From positions 1,302,001 to 1,366,000 of the forward strand of contig NC_015723.1 in NCBI RefSeq assembly GCF_000219215.1: a stretch of DNA of 64,000 nucleotides. Direction: 5' to 3'. Position numbers and translations under genes: made by a program. The notes beneath the pieces were generated by a model, which worked only from the letters and a program-made list of their open reading frames with translations, ran no database searches and was not told where the DNA came from. The stretch comes from Cupriavidus necator N-1. GTDB taxonomy: Bacteria; Pseudomonadota; Gammaproteobacteria; Burkholderiales; Burkholderiaceae. Positions 43,707-52,555 of the stretch are shown piece by piece. Each line of letters begins with the position of its first letter. Positions within the stretch are counted from its first letter, which is position 1.

Positions 43707-44897
43707 ATGAAACGGATTCCTGTTGCCCGCATCGCTACCTTCGCCATGGCTTGCAGCCTCTTCGCAGCCAATGCCAGTGCCGCCGACAGTGTCAGCCAGC
43801 GCCAGGTCGAACGCGCTGTGAACGATGCCATCCGCCCCCTGATGGCGGCGCACGGCGTCCCCGGCATGGCCGTTGCCGTCACGGCCGGCGGCAAGCGCTA
43901 TGTCTTCAACTACGGCGTCGCGTCGAAGGCGGGCGGGCGCAAGGTCGACGGCGACACGCTCTTCGAGATCGGCTCGGTCAGCAAGACTTTCACCGCGACG
44001 CTTGCGTCCTATGGACAGGCCCGCGGCGCCCTGTCTCTGGCCGACCCTGCCGGGAAATACCTGCCGGCGCTCGCGGGAAGCAGCCTGGGCGCGACCAGCC
44101 TGCTCGATCTTGGCACCTATGCAGCCGGCGGGCTGCCGCTGCAGTTTCCGGATGCGGTCACCGATACCAGGTCGATGGTCGACTATTTCCGGGGCTGGCG
44201 CCCCAGATATGCCGCCGGCACCCATCGCCAGTATTCGAATCCCAGCATCGGCTTGTTCGGCTACCTGGCTGCCAGCAGCATGGGCCAGCCCTTCGATGAC
44301 CTGATGGAGAAGACGCTGTTCCCGGCGCTGGGCCTGGCCCACACCTACATCAGGGTGCCGAAAGCGCGCATGGGCGACTATGCCTATGGCTATTCGAAAG
44401 ACGGCAAGCCGGTCCGGGTGGCGCCCGGCGTGCTGGATGCCGAAGCCTACGGCGTGAAAACCACGGCGGCAGACATGATCCGCTTCGTCGAAGCCAACAT
44501 CGACAGCGCCGGCCTGGACGACAAGCTGCGGCGTGCCATTGCCGGGACGCACACCGGATACTTCAAGGTCGGAGACATGGTGCAGGGGCTGGGCTGGGAA
44601 ATGTACGCCTGGCCCACCCGGGTCGACAGCGTGCTGGCCGGCAGTTCACCGCAGGTCGTGCTCGAGGCGAACCCGGTGAGCCGGCTGGAGCCGCCGCTGT
44701 CATCGCCCGCCGATGTGCTGGTCAACAAGACCGGTTCGACCAATGGCTTTGGCGCCTACGTGGTCTTTGTGCCGGCGAAGCGGATTGGCATCGTGATGCT
44801 GGCGAACAAGAACTTCCCGGTGCCGGAGCGGGTAAAGGCAGCGTTTCGGATACTGGCGGTACTGGACGGTGTGCCAGCAGGGGCCGGCAGCCGGTAA
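43707..44897 (+). CDS. Class C (AmpC-type) beta-lactamase
   Basis: 396 residues with a signal peptide (about 1-26, ANASA). All three class C signatures are present: SVSK (S90-K93), YSN (Y176-N178) and KTG (K341-G343). Other family segments are HGVPGMAVAV and QYSNPSIGLFGYLAA. A periplasmic serine hydrolase that probably attacks cephalosporins. No ampR lies beside it, so it is either constitutive or controlled elsewhere. The start at 43707 begins the signal peptide. Confidence 0.92.
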   Translation: MKRIPVARIATFAMACSLFAANASAADSVSQRQVERAVNDAIRPLMAAHGVPGMAVAVTAGGKRYVFNYGVASKAGGRKVDGDTLFEIGSVSKTFTATLASYGQARGALSLADPAGKYLPALAGSSLGATSLLDLGTYAAGGLPLQFPDAVTDTRSMVDYFRGWRPRYAAGTHRQYSNPSIGLFGYLAASSMGQPFDDLMEKTLFPALGLAHTYIRVPKARMGDYAYGYSKDGKPVRVAPGVLDAEAYGVKTTAADMIRFVEANIDSAGLDDKLRRAIAGTHTGYFKVGDMVQGLGWEMYAWPTRVDSVLAGSSPQVVLEANPVSRLEPPLSSPADVLVNKTGSTNGFGAYVVFVPAKRIGIVMLANKNFPVPERVKAAFRILAVLDGVPAGAGSR

Positions 44898-45015
44898 GGG
44901 GAGGGCACGCCCTTCATCAAGGCGACACGTTGCCCAGGCAAGCTGCCTGGACCGCTCTTGCCGGTTGATCCGGCAAGGCATCGTCGCCCTGATTCTTATC
45001 CGATGAAGTCCACTC

Positions 45016-45834
45016 ATGCTTGAACGCCGCCGTTTCCTTGCATCCACCTCCGCGGCCATTGCGGCCCCGATCGCCACCACCATCCTGAGCGCCTGCGGGG
45101 ACGGTAATGCCGCCGACGCACCTGCCGCGATCTCCGATACGGAACTGCAGCGCCAGATGAACGCGCGCCTGGCGGTTCAGCTTAAAGACACCGCAGCTGC
45201 GGAGCAGATCTCGCCCCACGTGCTGGACTTTGCGCTCACCTGGCAGCCTCCGACCATCGCGGTATCCCGGCTGAACCGCATCGTGGCGTACGGGTTCGGC
45301 AACCGGCCGAACGCGCAAAGCGGCAACACGCCGACCAATGGCGGGAACCAGGCCGCACTGCCGGACCCGGGCCCCGTCAATGAAAAGCTCGCCGACACCG
45401 TCCATGCCATCTATCAGCAGCACCCGGTAAAGGTCTACGCGCAGTGGGAGATTGCGCGCTTCCTGAAGTCCAAGTACGGCCTGACCGATATGGTATCGAT
45501 CGAGCCGGTGACCAATCCGGATGGCAGCATCACCTACCTGAGCACCGATGGCGTTGCCGCAAAGGTGGTGGAACTCGAACAGAACAATGCCGCCGGCATG
45601 GGGGTAGTGGGGGTCATTGGCTTCCGTGACCACGTCAAGCGCTGCGTGCTGACCTCGCGCGACCGCGGCATGAATGCCTTTGCCCCGGAAGGTGTGGAAA
45701 TGCCTGGCGAATACGACGCGCAATCGGGCCAGTCCTGGACGCGTCGGCGCGACCTCTACCTGCTGCACGACATGTCCGCCCAGGTGCAGAGGCTGCGCGC
45801 CATGGCTATCGCGGCGGCGTACCCCAACGGCTAG
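45016..45834 (+). CDS. Tat-exported lipoprotein of unknown function
   Basis: 272 residues. The N-terminus has a twin-arginine motif (ERRRFLAST) and a lipobox (LSAC, Cys at about 32), so it is probably a Tat-exported lipoprotein. The mature domain is soluble, with segments VYAQWEIARFLKSKYGL and ITYLSTDGVAAKVVELEQ and one further Cys (KRCVLTSRDRG). I do not recognise the family. Followed by DUF305 and beta-propeller genes in the same direction. Confidence 0.6.
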   Translation: MLERRRFLASTSAAIAAPIATTILSACGDGNAADAPAAISDTELQRQMNARLAVQLKDTAAAEQISPHVLDFALTWQPPTIAVSRLNRIVAYGFGNRPNAQSGNTPTNGGNQAALPDPGPVNEKLADTVHAIYQQHPVKVYAQWEIARFLKSKYGLTDMVSIEPVTNPDGSITYLSTDGVAAKVVELEQNNAAGMGVVGVIGFRDHVKRCVLTSRDRGMNAFAPEGVEMPGEYDAQSGQSWTRRRDLYLLHDMSAQVQRLRAMAIAAAYPNG

Positions 45835-45945
45835 CGCGCAAAAATATCCGGTTCTCCATGGAATAGTTCACGCGCCCCGCGTGTATACGCAGGTAATCCC
45901 CCGGCCGCCGGCGAACGCCAGGCCCGGAAAACAGGAGACCCTGCA

Positions 45946-46392
45946 ATGCAACGGAGAACCCCACGCAATGGCGTCGGCACTGCGGCACGCATCGTGCCGG
46001 CGCTGTTCCTATGGGCTGCAAGCTTTGCCGCGCCAGCCCAGGATGCCTACCGGCATCACCAAACCACCCCGGGGCAGGCACCGCCGCCCTTTGTCGCCAG
46101 CACCGCAAAGCCGTTTTCCGGCCTGATGGGTGACGCCATGGCCGTGATGGATCACGGCATGGCGCAGGCAGCCATGAACGGCATCCCCGACCACGACTTT
46201 GTCACCATGATGATTCCGCACCACCAGGGCGCGATCGACATGGCCAAGGCGCTGCTGCTGTATGGCAAGGACCCGGAACTGCGCAATCTTGCCCAGGGCA
46301 TCATCACCGAGCAGCAAAATGAGATCCGCCTGATGCAAGCCTGGCTCCAGCGCAGCCAGGCCAGGACACCTGGCGCCGCCAATCCTCGCTAA
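45946..46392 (+). CDS. DUF305 family exported protein
   Basis: 148 residues with a signal peptide (about 1-32). The four-helix DUF305 core carries the hallmark HDFVTMMIPHHQGAIDMAKAL and the closing EQQNEIRLMQAWL. DUF305 proteins are often found with copper or metal-resistance genes, and the HH and Met residues could bind Cu. It is 36 bp upstream of the beta-propeller gene and probably cotranscribed. Confidence 0.85.
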   Translation: MQRRTPRNGVGTAARIVPALFLWAASFAAPAQDAYRHHQTTPGQAPPPFVASTAKPFSGLMGDAMAVMDHGMAQAAMNGIPDHDFVTMMIPHHQGAIDMAKALLLYGKDPELRNLAQGIITEQQNEIRLMQAWLQRSQARTPGAANPR

Positions 46393-46428
46393 CCCACGGA
46401 CATACACCGCCCGCATCAGGACCGACTC

Positions 46429-47808
46429 ATGAAAAGACATGCCCTTATCCTTGCCGTGGCCGCGCCTCTCGCAGTCGCCGCGCCGCAGCCACAGGATCGC
46501 GTTTATACCGCTGACCAGAACAGCAACACCGTTTCAGTGATCAATCCGGTGAGCAACACCTTGCTTGGGCAGATCCGCCTCGGCAACGCGCGGCCGGACG
46601 TGCTGTCGCCGCTATACAAGGGCGAGCTCAATGTCCATGGTCTTGGCTTCTCGCCTGACCATCGGACCCTGATCGCGATCTCGAACGGCTCGAATTCCGT
46701 TGCGTTCATCGATACCGCAACCAACAAAGTCAAGGGCATTGCCTATATCGGCCGCTCACCGCATGAGGGCTTCTTTACCGCGGATGGAAAAGAGGTGTGG
46801 GTAGTCGTCCGCGGCGAAGACTATATCTCCGTCATCAACCCGGTGACGTTCCGGGAAACCCGCCGCATCCAGACCACGGCAGGGCCGGGCATGGTGCTGT
46901 TCCATCCTGCCGGCAAGCTCGCCTTCGTAGTCTCCAGCTTCAACCCCGTGGTGGATGTCATCGATGTCAAGGCACACAAGGTGGTCAAGCGGCTCAATGT
47001 CACCAGCCCGTTTTCACCGTTCCTGCAGTTCACGCCGGACTCCCGCGAGGTATGGATGACGCACAAGGACGTGGGCAAGGTTACCCGCATCGACACCGAA
47101 AAACTGGAAGTGAAGGGCGTCTTCGACACCGGCTTCATCACCAATCACCTTGCCTTTGCCAGGACTGCACGCGGCACGTTCGCCTATGTGACGGTGGGCG
47201 GCGAAAACGTGGTCAAGGTATTCACAACCGAGGCCGAACCGCGGCTGGCCGCGACCATTCCGGTCGGCGCGCTGCCGCACGGCATCTGGGCTGCCGACGA
47301 CAGTTCACGCATCTATGTCGGCCTGGAAAACGGCGATGCCGTGGACGTGATCGACACCGCAACGAACCAGGTCATGAGCCGCGTGCAGGTGGGCCAGGCG
47401 CCGCAGGCACTGGTCTATGTCTCCAACGCCGTGCCAGGCGGCGAAGGGACCGCGAACCTTGTGCCGAGAGCGAACAGCGATCCGGTCAACATCGCCCTCA
47501 GGCCGGTCAATGGCGATGCCAAGGGCTTTGTGGTTGCGCGCAATCTCGGTGTTGTCGACGCGTTGGAAGTATCCCTGTTCAAGCTGAAGCCGCAAACCAC
47601 CTACAGCGTCTATGTCGCAGGACAGGCCACGCCCGTGGCAAGCTTCCGCACCAATGCGGCCGGCATGGCCAATGGCACCGCCATTGGCCCGCTGCGCGAA
47701 GTCGTGACGACGCTTTCGCCAAAGAGCGCCACCCCAGCGAAGCTGATCGTCATGGAGGGCGATGCGGCGGCGGATCCGGCTACGGCGGTGTTGGTGAGCG
47801 TGCCGTGA
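46429..47808 (+). CDS. YncE-like beta-propeller exported protein
   Basis: 459 residues with a signal peptide (about 1-20). Repeated blades of the YVTN/YncE type follow: VYTADQNSNTVSVINPVSN, VAFIDTATNKVKGIAYIG, ISVINPVTFRETRRI and VDVIDTATNQVMSRVQVG. A C-terminal beta-sandwich-like segment (about 350-459) is extra. Such propellers bind ligands or metal complexes in the periplasm. The partner is probably the DUF305 protein upstream; function unproven. Confidence 0.82.
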   Translation: MKRHALILAVAAPLAVAAPQPQDRVYTADQNSNTVSVINPVSNTLLGQIRLGNARPDVLSPLYKGELNVHGLGFSPDHRTLIAISNGSNSVAFIDTATNKVKGIAYIGRSPHEGFFTADGKEVWVVVRGEDYISVINPVTFRETRRIQTTAGPGMVLFHPAGKLAFVVSSFNPVVDVIDVKAHKVVKRLNVTSPFSPFLQFTPDSREVWMTHKDVGKVTRIDTEKLEVKGVFDTGFITNHLAFARTARGTFAYVTVGGENVVKVFTTEAEPRLAATIPVGALPHGIWAADDSSRIYVGLENGDAVDVIDTATNQVMSRVQVGQAPQALVYVSNAVPGGEGTANLVPRANSDPVNIALRPVNGDAKGFVVARNLGVVDALEVSLFKLKPQTTYSVYVAGQATPVASFRTNAAGMANGTAIGPLREVVTTLSPKSATPAKLIVMEGDAAADPATAVLVSVP

Positions 47809-47845
47809 GTTGAGCCCCTGGTGACCTGGGTTGGCGGATCCCCGG

Positions 47846-49075
47846 CTAGAGCGCCAGGATCCATCCGCCCAGCGCCGCGCCAGCCACCACCAGCACGGGG
47901 GACACGCGGCCGTAGACGAGCAGGCCGAAGGCCGCCAGCGCCAGGCCGAAATCCGCCTTCGAGTGAATCGCGCTGGTCCATACGGGGTCGTACAGCGCGG
48001 CGGCCAAGACGCCAACCACGGATGCATTGATGCCACCCATCGCGCTCTGCACCCCATCGCGCTGGCGCAGGCTTTCCCAGAATGGCAATGCGCCGGCCAC
48101 CAGCAGAAACGCCGGCGCAAAGATCGCGAGAAGCAGTACCAGCGCGCCCACCCATCCACCCAATGGCGCGGGGGAGAGCGCCCCGAGGTACGCGGCAAAG
48201 GTGAACAGGGGGCCCGGAACAGCTTGTGCTGCACCGTAGCCCGCCAGGAATGCATCATTGCCGACCCAGCCAGGGGGCACCACGCCAGCCTGCAGCAGCG
48301 GCAGTACGACATGCCCCCCCCCGAAAACCAGCGCTCCGGCCTGATAGAAGACCGACACGGCCGACACCGTCATGGAGCCGGTCACAGCGGCAAGGGCCGG
48401 GAGCAGCACCAGCAGCACGGCGAACAGCGCGAGAAGCAGAACGCCGACCCGGCGACTCACACCGTAGTTGAGATGCTGGGCAGGAGGCAGATGGTTCAGC
48501 TGCAAGGTCCAGCGCGCAACCAGGCCACCCAGCACAATGGCAGCAATCTGGCCCACCGCACCTGGCACCGCGAGGACCAGAAGCGCGGCCGCGACCGCGA
48601 TGCCCGCGCGCAGCCGGTCCGGACACAGCGACCTGGCCATGCCCCATACCGCCTGTGCGACAACTGCCACGGCCGCCACCTTCAGGCCGTGGACTGCCCC
48701 GGAATCCGCTACGCCGGACCAGCGCGCAACGCCGAAGGCAAACAGGACAAGTGCAATCGCGGAGGGCAGGGTAAAGCCCGCCCAGGCGGCCAGCGCGCCA
48801 AGCCAGCCCGCCCGCTGCAGCCCCAGCGCCATGCCAACCTGGCTGCTGGCAGGTCCCGGCAGGAATTGACATAGCGCGACCAGGTCCGAGTAGCTCTTGT
48901 CGTCCAGCCAGCGGCGGCGCTCCACGAATTCGGTGCGGAAGTAACCCAGGTGCGCGATCGGGCCGCCGAACGAAGTCAGGCCAAGTTTCAGGAACGTCCG
49001 AAGAACCTCTGGAACCGTGCCACGTGTTGCGGCGTCAGCGGCGCGGTTTGTGTCCTGAGCGGGGCTGGGGGGCAT
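47846..49075 (-). CDS. chrA: Chromate efflux transporter ChrA
   Basis: 409 residues with two homologous CHR domains, as in long-chain CHR proteins. Half 1 has FLKLGLTSFGGPIAHLGYF and QFLPGPASSQVGMALG; half 2 has FGGGHVVLPLLQ and QAVPGPLFTFAAYLGAL. Ten or more membrane helices. It exports chromate using the proton gradient. No chrB or chrF is next to it, so induction by chromate is uncertain. Confidence 0.9.
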   Translation of the reverse strand: MPPSPAQDTNRAADAATRGTVPEVLRTFLKLGLTSFGGPIAHLGYFRTEFVERRRWLDDKSYSDLVALCQFLPGPASSQVGMALGLQRAGWLGALAAWAGFTLPSAIALVLFAFGVARWSGVADSGAVHGLKVAAVAVVAQAVWGMARSLCPDRLRAGIAVAAALLVLAVPGAVGQIAAIVLGGLVARWTLQLNHLPPAQHLNYGVSRRVGVLLLALFAVLLVLLPALAAVTGSMTVSAVSVFYQAGALVFGGGHVVLPLLQAGVVPPGWVGNDAFLAGYGAAQAVPGPLFTFAAYLGALSPAPLGGWVGALVLLLAIFAPAFLLVAGALPFWESLRQRDGVQSAMGGINASVVGVLAAALYDPVWTSAIHSKADFGLALAAFGLLVYGRVSPVLVVAGAALGGWILAL

Positions 49076-49168
49076 CGGCGGTGTTCTCGGTTAAGGTTTC
49101 ATCGACCAGTTCCGCGAGCCGTGGGCGCAAAGCCCCCAGTGCCTGCCGGCCCTTGTATAGCGAACTTC

Positions 49169-49339
49169 GATATTGTATCGAGACTACCTCCGGCGGGCAT
49201 CGGCAAGCCCGAAGGCTTGAAGGGCAACCTGTCGGGCTTCTGGTCGCGCCGCATCGACGACACGAACCGCCTGGTCTATGCGGCGGATAATGAAGCGCTA
49301 CGCATTGTCAGCTGCCGCTACCACGACGGCGACAAGTAA
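49169..49339 (+). pseudogene. Truncated YoeB-type toxin
   Basis: 57 in-frame codons ending at a TAA match the C-terminal two-thirds of YoeB/Txe mRNA interferases: GIGKPEGLKGNLSGFWSRRI, then NRLVYAADNEALRIVSCRYH. The N-terminal 30 or so residues are replaced by unrelated sequence, and no YefM-type antitoxin gene is upstream. The catalytic C-terminal His remains. Probably a dead remnant. Confidence 0.7.
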
Positions 49340-49435
49340 GCTGACCACTTGCGCGTCAGGCGGGAAGCCAGAAGGCCCTGAGTGCCACCACAGCAATGGG
49401 TGCCGCGTTTCGCCTCCTGACCGCCTTCGCCCGCC

Positions 49436-49714
49436 TCATCCCTTGCCATAGTACCGGCTGAGGTAGTCCACGATCTGAGGGATGTCTTCGTCCTTGATGG
49501 GGGCGCCGAACGCCTTGACCATCTTGTTCACCGTGGCGGTCCAGCCGTTGCGATCGAGGAAGACCGAGTTCATCGGGATGTAGTCGATGCTATGGCAGCT
49601 GATGCAGTTGGCCATGACCTTGTCCTTGCCGGCACCGTCCTTGATCCTGATGCTCGCCTCATCGGCCAGCGCATTGCCCGTCACCAGGATGAGGCTGAGC
49701 AGCATGGCTTTCAT
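49436..49714 (-). CDS. sorB: Cytochrome c subunit of sulfite dehydrogenase
   Basis: 92 residues with a signal peptide (about 1-18, ALADE). Heme c is attached at CISCH (37-41), and the distal Met is probably in DYIPMNSVFL. Its position 10 bp after the sulfite oxidase gene identifies it as SorB, the electron acceptor from the molybdenum subunit. Confidence 0.87.
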   Translation of the reverse strand: MKAMLLSLILVTGNALADEASIRIKDGAGKDKVMANCISCHSIDYIPMNSVFLDRNGWTATVNKMVKAFGAPIKDEDIPQIVDYLSRYYGKG

Positions 49715-49724
49715 GGCATCTCCC

Positions 49725-50954
49725 TCACACGATTTCGACTTCGACCCGCTGGACCACATTGTGGTGATAGCCCGCGGGATTGTGGATCAGCTCGAACGTC
49801 TGGGTGGCGCCGGCGCGGTTGATGGCCCTGGCCATGACGGCAAGCTTGCCGCTCTTGCCGGGCGTGAACCGCAGGCTGAAGAGCCGGAAGGCGTAGCGCC
49901 CATGCTCCGGCCCAAGCTCGCTTGCTTGCCAGCTTCGCCCGCCGTCGGTCGAAACTTCCACGCGATAGATGCCGTAACCGCCGTCCCAGGCGATCCCCTT
50001 CACCTCCAGCACCGTGCCGCGCCGTATGCGCTGGCCCGGCAGCGGATTCGTCAGCAGCGAGTTCACCACCATCTCAGTGATTGGCATGTTGACGTCGGTT
50101 TCCTGGCTGACAAAGCGGTCGACCTGCGGAAACTTGCCCTTGGGGATGCGATAGGCGGGGTTCATCCAGAACCCGGACAGGGGCTTGGCCAGCGCATTGA
50201 TCGAGACGATGTGCTTGACCCAGTACGTCGCGGTCCAGCCGGGCACGACGATGCGAGCAGGGTAGCCGTTCCAGTGCGGCAGCGGGGCGCCATTCATTTC
50301 CCAGGCGATCAGGGCGCTTTCCTCCATCGCCTTCCATGCCGGTATGCTCTTGACGAAGTCCGGCGTCTGCGCGATCACGGGTCTGTCCGCGCCGTCGAAG
50401 GCAATCTCCACGGCGTCCTTGCCGATCCCGGCCTTGGCTAGTACGTCCCTGAGCCTTGCGCCGCGCCATTTTGCATTGCCCATCGCGCCTGGCCCCCATT
50501 CCACGCCCGGCACGTGAGGCTGGAACAGGCCCCGCCGGTTGCCTGAGCACTGGCAAACCGCCGCCACCTCGAACGGCTCGAAGTCCTTCTTCAGTTGGGA
50601 AAGCGTCAGCTCGAACGGACTTGTGGCCGCCTCTCCGCCAATTCGCAGCCGCCAGTCGGCCTCGTTCACCTCGGGAATGGAAGCGAGGTGATAGCGCACG
50701 AAGAATGCATTGTTGGGGGTGAAGGCCTCACCGAAATATGCCAGTGGCGTTTCGTAGTTCGGTGGCCGGTAAGTCCGCTTGATGAGTGGCAGCTTGCCCG
50801 GCAGCGCGTCCAACACCGCTGATTCCCGCGCGCCTTCAGGCAGTTCGGGCGGCATGTCTGCGATCGCCGCGAAAAGCGGTGCCGGCAGCAATGGCCCAGT
50901 GCCGGCGGCCAGCAGTCCGGCTCCGCGCTTGAGAAACGCTCTGCGTGTGGTCAT
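49725..50954 (-). CDS. sorA: Sulfite dehydrogenase molybdenum subunit
   Basis: 409 residues. The Tat signal is TTRRAFLKRGAGLLA. The sulfite-oxidase molybdopterin domain has the Mo-ligand Cys in VCQCSGNRRG (C136) and HWNGYPARIVVPGW. A C-terminal Mo-co dimerisation domain starts at about 285 (PITEMVVNSL) and includes WDGGYGIYRVEVSTDGG. It oxidises sulfite to sulfate in the periplasm and passes electrons to SorB. The start at 50954 fits the Tat signal. Confidence 0.92.
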   Translation of the reverse strand: MTTRRAFLKRGAGLLAAGTGPLLPAPLFAAIADMPPELPEGARESAVLDALPGKLPLIKRTYRPPNYETPLAYFGEAFTPNNAFFVRYHLASIPEVNEADWRLRIGGEAATSPFELTLSQLKKDFEPFEVAAVCQCSGNRRGLFQPHVPGVEWGPGAMGNAKWRGARLRDVLAKAGIGKDAVEIAFDGADRPVIAQTPDFVKSIPAWKAMEESALIAWEMNGAPLPHWNGYPARIVVPGWTATYWVKHIVSINALAKPLSGFWMNPAYRIPKGKFPQVDRFVSQETDVNMPITEMVVNSLLTNPLPGQRIRRGTVLEVKGIAWDGGYGIYRVEVSTDGGRSWQASELGPEHGRYAFRLFSLRFTPGKSGKLAVMARAINRAGATQTFELIHNPAGYHHNVVQRVEVEIV

Positions 50955-51136
50955 GTCGCCCCCGTCCGAGGTCCACATGACATCACTCTAGTGCATGCCG
51001 CGCCATTGGCCCAGCAAGCGGCGGTCTGGCACCAAGCTCATCCTGGGGCGCGGAAGAGAGGCTCTCTCGCAGGCCAGCGTCGGGCCGAAGTCGGGAAGCT
51101 TGACGGCTTTCCGTCCGTCCGAGACCGGAGCCCGTC

Positions 51137-51220
51137 ATGTCAGCAGGAGCCATTGCCATGACGGTGCGGCAGATCGACCGGCTCAAGGTCGTTCAAGCGC
51201 TGGCAGATGGCTATCTCAAG
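51137..51220 (+). pseudogene. N-terminal stub of ISNCY-type transposase
   Basis: 28 codons ending TVRQIDRLKVVQALADGYLK resemble the first helix-turn-helix of ISNCY-family transposases, which commonly begin REIDRLKVIQA. The frame closes shortly after and the catalytic domain is absent. Broken at or next to the 12-bp direct repeat. Confidence 0.5.
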
Positions 51221-51270
51221 CGCCTGCCACACTCGGACATTTGAACTTAGCCAGAACCGGACATTCTGGT

Positions 51271-51299
51271 TTGGCCCTTACAACAGCGTTGCGCATAAT
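51271..51299 (+). promoter_or_regulatory. Sigma-70-like promoter
   Basis: TTGGCC, 17-base spacer, CATAAT. The predicted start falls at about 51306, immediately at the ATG of a 27-codon frame (51307). Confidence 0.35.
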
Positions 51300-51305
51300 A
51301 AGTGT

Positions 51306-51457
51306 TATGTCAAATCGTAGACGTTTCTGGCGCCTGCCACAGCAAGCGCTGCGAACAGTCCAGACAAGCCCGGAACCCGCACCCGGCTGACCGGCAGCAG
51401 CCAGCAAATCCAACACCTCTCGCTTCGAAACGCCTGCTTCCTGCAGGCGTTTTTTTT
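51306..51457 (+). ncRNA. Candidate short transcript (leaderless mini-ORF or sRNA)
   Basis: A promoter-like element at 51271-51299 and a strong intrinsic terminator at 51430-51457 bracket about 150 bases. They contain an ATG frame (51307-51390, 27 residues, starting MSNRRRFWRLP). It could be a small RNA, a leaderless small-protein mRNA or a read-out from an IS remnant. Confidence 0.3.
51430..51457 (+). terminator. Rho-independent terminator
   Basis: ACGCCTGC-TTCCT-GCAGGCGT, an 8-bp perfect stem with a 5-base loop, followed by eight T. A strong intrinsic terminator on the plus strand; on the minus strand no comparable T-tract exists. Confidence 0.8.
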
Positions 51458-51691
51458 GTGGCCGCGATCTTGCGGTAATACCGCCCCGTCTGGGTGCATC
51501 TTGCAGACCCCGCCGAAGCGTCCGAATGAAGTAGTACAAATGCCAAATTTCTCGCGCCACGGCTCGCGTTTCGTCTTCGCTCCGGCACAGATGATCGACA
51601 GCCGCCAGCCGCCCTACATAAGTCTTACGAGGGGTTGACGCAGCAAGCTCTCCAACAGATGGTGACGGCCTTGGCCCCAAGCGTGAACCCT

Positions 51692-52126
51692 ATGTACAAG
51701 ACTCTCGCCATTGCCCTAGCTATCGCCTGCACGCCCACTGCTCACGCCGCCAAATGCCGCAGTGGCAAGAGCATTCTCTACACCCAAGACCGGTACTGTC
51801 CCAGCGGATACACCGACATCACCTCACCCATGGGCGGCACCGTGTCCACCATGGGCAAGTCTGAAAACGTCCGCAAAGCTGAGCAGGAATATCTACGCAT
51901 GCGGGCGACAGAAGAAAAGCAGTTTCAAAACCAGCAGGCACAGCTACAGGCCCAATACGCGCAAGAGCAAAACCAATTGCGCGGTCAATGCTCAGCCATC
52001 GACGCACATATACGTGCCAACGAGAGCCAGCAGCGCCAACTGAATGCATGGCAGCAGATTGACCAGTTGAAGCAAAACCACCGGGCCTTGCGCGACCAAC
52101 AATACCGGCTCGGCTGTCATCGGTAA
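51692..52126 (+). CDS. Exported coiled-coil hypothetical protein
   Basis: 144 residues with a signal peptide (about 1-19, AHAA). A short Cys-containing head (KCRSGKSILYTQDRYCPSG) resembles the start of DUF4124-like proteins, and a Gln/Glu-rich helical coiled coil follows (about 55-140). A Cys lies in the middle and near the end. Function unknown. The start at 51692 begins the signal peptide. Confidence 0.6.
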   Translation: MYKTLAIALAIACTPTAHAAKCRSGKSILYTQDRYCPSGYTDITSPMGGTVSTMGKSENVRKAEQEYLRMRATEEKQFQNQQAQLQAQYAQEQNQLRGQCSAIDAHIRANESQQRQLNAWQQIDQLKQNHRALRDQQYRLGCHR

Positions 52127-52555
52127 GCCACCGCATCAAACAGACAGATTGCAGGCTTGTCCCTCATGACGCTGCCTCGCGCACCCGGATGCAAGGTCTG
52201 GACGTCACCGTGCCGACGATTGTGTGTATTTTCTATTTGAGCATTTAAGGCATCCCGTCCCACTTGCACTACCTTGTCCGGCGTGTGCAGCAGCGTTTCC
52301 CTGATGCTTCGATCGTCGTCGGCCTCTCGCCAAGAGGTGATACGGATCAGTGGAGCGAAACGCTCCAGAGCGCAATGGGCGCCAATCACTATGCTACTTC
52401 GGTTCGGAGTATGGTTGACGCATCTCTGGCCACGGTCAGAACCGAAAATGCGATCGATCCTGAGCCACTCCCTGGCGACATGGGAACATAGAACCTGTTT
52501 GCCAAGGCAAGGGAAGAATCACAGTGTCAGCTCAATAACGTAGACGGGCTGCGAC
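52127..52555. other. Gene-free region
   Basis: 429 bases with lower GC than the flanks. Short open frames on both strands show no recognisable protein family, signal peptide or Shine-Dalgarno. I see no repeat or RNA structure of note. Confidence 0.5.

Larger units (their letters stand above)
50955..51691. other. Gene-poor scar region with mobile-element debris
   Basis: A 737-base stretch between sorA and a small exported protein. It holds an ISNCY transposase stub, a 12-bp direct repeat (GCGCCTGCCACA at 51220-51231 and 51330-51341), a promoter-like element, a 27-codon frame and a strong terminator. No full gene is evident. Confidence 0.6.

Noticed and set aside
49034..49190. A short minus-strand frame (LYKGRQALGALRPRLAELVDE) just upstream of and overlapping chrA
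   Set aside because: Protein-like in composition, but it has no start, no Shine-Dalgarno and no family I can name; it is antisense to the YoeB remnant.
51230..51275. CGGACATT repeats as an IS21-family end
   Set aside because: The repeated units recall multi-repeat IS termini, but no transposase or opposite end is present, so I did not call an insertion sequence.
51216..51680. A 154-codon minus-strand frame
   Set aside because: It runs through the terminator and the IS debris, has no Shine-Dalgarno or family features, and is likely non-coding.
52117..52389. A 90-codon minus-strand frame in the gene-free stretch
   Set aside because: No recognisable domain, Shine-Dalgarno or neighbour support.
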